From: Halichoerus grypus
Lineage: Eukaryota; Chordata; Mammalia; Carnivora; Phocidae
Assembly: GCF_964656455.1 (NCBI RefSeq)
Contig: NC_135717.1
Span: forward strand, 17,936,775 to 18,000,774
Direction of reading: 5' to 3'
Length of the DNA stretch: 64,000 bases
Under the pieces are notes generated by a model. That model was not told the DNA's origin. It did not search any database and was given only the letters and a program-made list of their open reading frames with translations. The first letter of the stretch is position 1; each line of letters begins with the position of its first letter. Positions 62,599-64,000 of this stretch are shown here, one piece after another. Made by a program: the position numbers and the translations under genes.

Positions 62599-62744
62599 GG
62601 CGCCTAGGTGGCTCAGTTGGTTAAGCGTCTGCCTTGGGCTCAGGTCATGATCCCAGGGTCCTGGGATCGAGCCCTGTATCGAGCTCCCTGCTTGGGGGGA
62701 AGCCTGCTTCTCCCTCTGCCCTCCCCCCTGCTCATGCTTGCATG

Positions 62745-62776
<32 letters not shown>

Positions 62777-62821
62777 AATCTAAAAAAAAAAACCTATTAA
62801 AAATTACAATGTTTAAAAAAA
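62599..62821 (+). mobile_element. SINEC, sense
   Basis: The head is ggcgcctaggtggctcagtt. The tail has a (TC)n(AC)n microsatellite and an A-rich stretch. TSD ataaaagatgtatttg (16 bp, perfect) is at 62583-62598 and 62822-62837. Confidence 0.95.
62745..62777 (+). repeat. (TC)n(AC)n microsatellite in SINEC tail
   Basis: Compound dinucleotide repeat at the 3' part of the SINE at 62599-62821. Confidence 0.9.
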
Positions 62822-63164
62822 ATAAAAGATGTATTTGTTTTTAACATCTAAAAAGGTAAACATTTTGCGTAAAAATCCAAGTTTGGGGCTTGTACTCACT
62901 GTCGCCTTGTACTTTCCCTGCATCATCATCCACCGGACCCTGCAGGAGTTTGAGTTGTGAACCCGGCGTGGAAGGTCAGCCCGGCAGTTTTCCTGGCAAT
63001 GGCAAGAACGTAGAAAGCTAGTCACTTTGTCGTTCTGTTGAATTTGATCAAAATGGAGAAAGATTTTAAAAATGGGCCCTCCTACCACAACACACACAGC
63101 GAAACCCCAGTCCTGAGCATTCAGTCCGCAGACGGGGGGTAGGAGAGCATCAGGGAGTTGTAGC

Positions 63165-63245
63165 TTTATAAGAGCTAGAAGCCCAGAGAGGTTAAGCAGT
63201 TTGGCACAGGTCACACAGCAAAGAGTAGCAAGTTGGGCCAGTACT
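63165..63245 (-). repeat. MIR fragment
   Basis: agagaggttaagcagtttgg and caggtcacacagcaaagagt on + strand. Confidence 0.65.
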
Positions 63246-64000
63246 GAGGGGGGTGGTGCCTCTCTGTTCGCCTCTGAAACCCTACCTGTGTGAAGTCAAT
63301 GGCCTCACTGCTATTCCCCTTTACCCCCTTCCAGTCTCCACAACCCTGGAAACAGAAGGCTAGCCTCTTCCCTCTCTCAGGACCCTAGGCCGCCCTGCCC
63401 TCTCTGCAGGCCTTAGATGGCCTTTCAGCGGATTGATCCCTCAGGGGTGGGGGGATTCTGCTGCCGTGACCATCGAAGGACCTTGGCCCCAGAGAGCCCC
63501 TGGAGAGGGTGTGTTTGCTGATGTCACTGCTGAGAGGCTGAGTGGTCAGCAGGAAGCTGGAAGCTCTCCCTCTTTCTCATGTCCCCCAAGGCAGGGGGCT
63601 CTGGCCTCCCTTTGTCTAAGACCAGGGAGGGGAAGGAGAGGCGTGGCTGCCCAAGGGTGCCTGCTAGACTGGCTGGGCCCCCAGAACCTGCCATCGTCAG
63701 CTCCTGGTCCCATCGGCTCTGGGGCACTGAGCGTGGCCTGGACCAAGCATTTGTGTCCTGTCCTGCACTGTGACTCTCTGTCCATCTGTCCTAAATGAGG
63801 ACTAGGGCTGCCTCCCTCGGGGGTCAGTTAATAGCCTTCCCACTGAGCAGGGCCTGTAGCAGATTGCAAGGTGGTTTCTATGCATCTCTGAATCTGGCCC
63901 CAGCATCCCCCCTGCCCTGCACTGCAGCTCCCAGAGTGGTTGACAGCCACTCTGTCCAGCCCATCACCCTCCCCTTTCCTCCCCACAGTGTCCACTCTGC

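Noticed and set aside
63980..64000. Strong-looking acceptor (cctccccacag) at the window edge, possible next GSG1L exon
   Set aside because: The bases after it (tgtccactctgc) do not encode the expected Leu-Ala-Trp-Gly start of TM4 after completing the Cys codon. Too little sequence follows to support an alternative exon.

Overview
This window is mammalian nuclear DNA from a member of Carnivora. The lineage call rests on repeats. At least nine copies (ten with a nested outer element) of the carnivore tRNA-Lys-derived CAN SINE (SINEC) are present in both orientations, most with readable target-site duplications (TSDs). There are also carnivore-type L1 3' ends and a background of ancient MIR, L2, MER5, MER20 and L1M fragments. 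I cannot resolve the species.

Only one protein-coding gene is supported: GSG1L on the + strand. It encodes a claudin-fold four-pass membrane protein that acts as an AMPA-receptor auxiliary subunit. Two internal exons are present, probably exons 3 and 4. Exon 3 (18765-18917, 153 nt) encodes the second membrane helix and the start of the third. Exon 4 (57549-57660, 112 nt) encodes the rest of the third helix and the second extracellular segment. Phases agree at the shared junction (1 to 1, then exit in phase 2), and both exons have canonical AG/GT borders. Exons carrying the N-terminus, first extracellular domain, TM4 and C-tail lie outside the window.

Layout: 1-18764 is intron upstream of exon 3, with ancient repeats, an internal L1 fragment (6241-6893), a SINEC with a 60-bp tandem duplication at its edge (13.7-14.0 kb), and a CCAAT/E-box/CRE-like motif cluster 0.4-0.7 kb before exon 3. 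18918-57548 is one 38.6-kb intron. Its main features are a GGGATG-type minisatellite with longer repeated units (30.7-31.1 kb), a Tigger-like inverted-repeat transposon (31.9-32.3 kb), a stack of nested L1 and SINE insertions (32.6-35.8 kb), a three-level repeat nest (39.2-40.5 kb), an L2 split by a SINEC (50.4-51.6 kb), and a second L1/SINE nest (53.3-55.3 kb). 57661-64000 is the start of the next intron, with more SINEs, one nested in another. Two copies of one hAT-like element flank exon 4 in the same orientation.

No RNA gene, CRISPR array, operon or second protein-coding gene is supported, and I found no evidence of a new multi-gene system. The points most worth checking are the recent antisense L1, the direct repeats around exon 4, the SINE-edge duplication with three TSD copies, the minisatellite, and a few unique tracts that may be conserved regulatory DNA.
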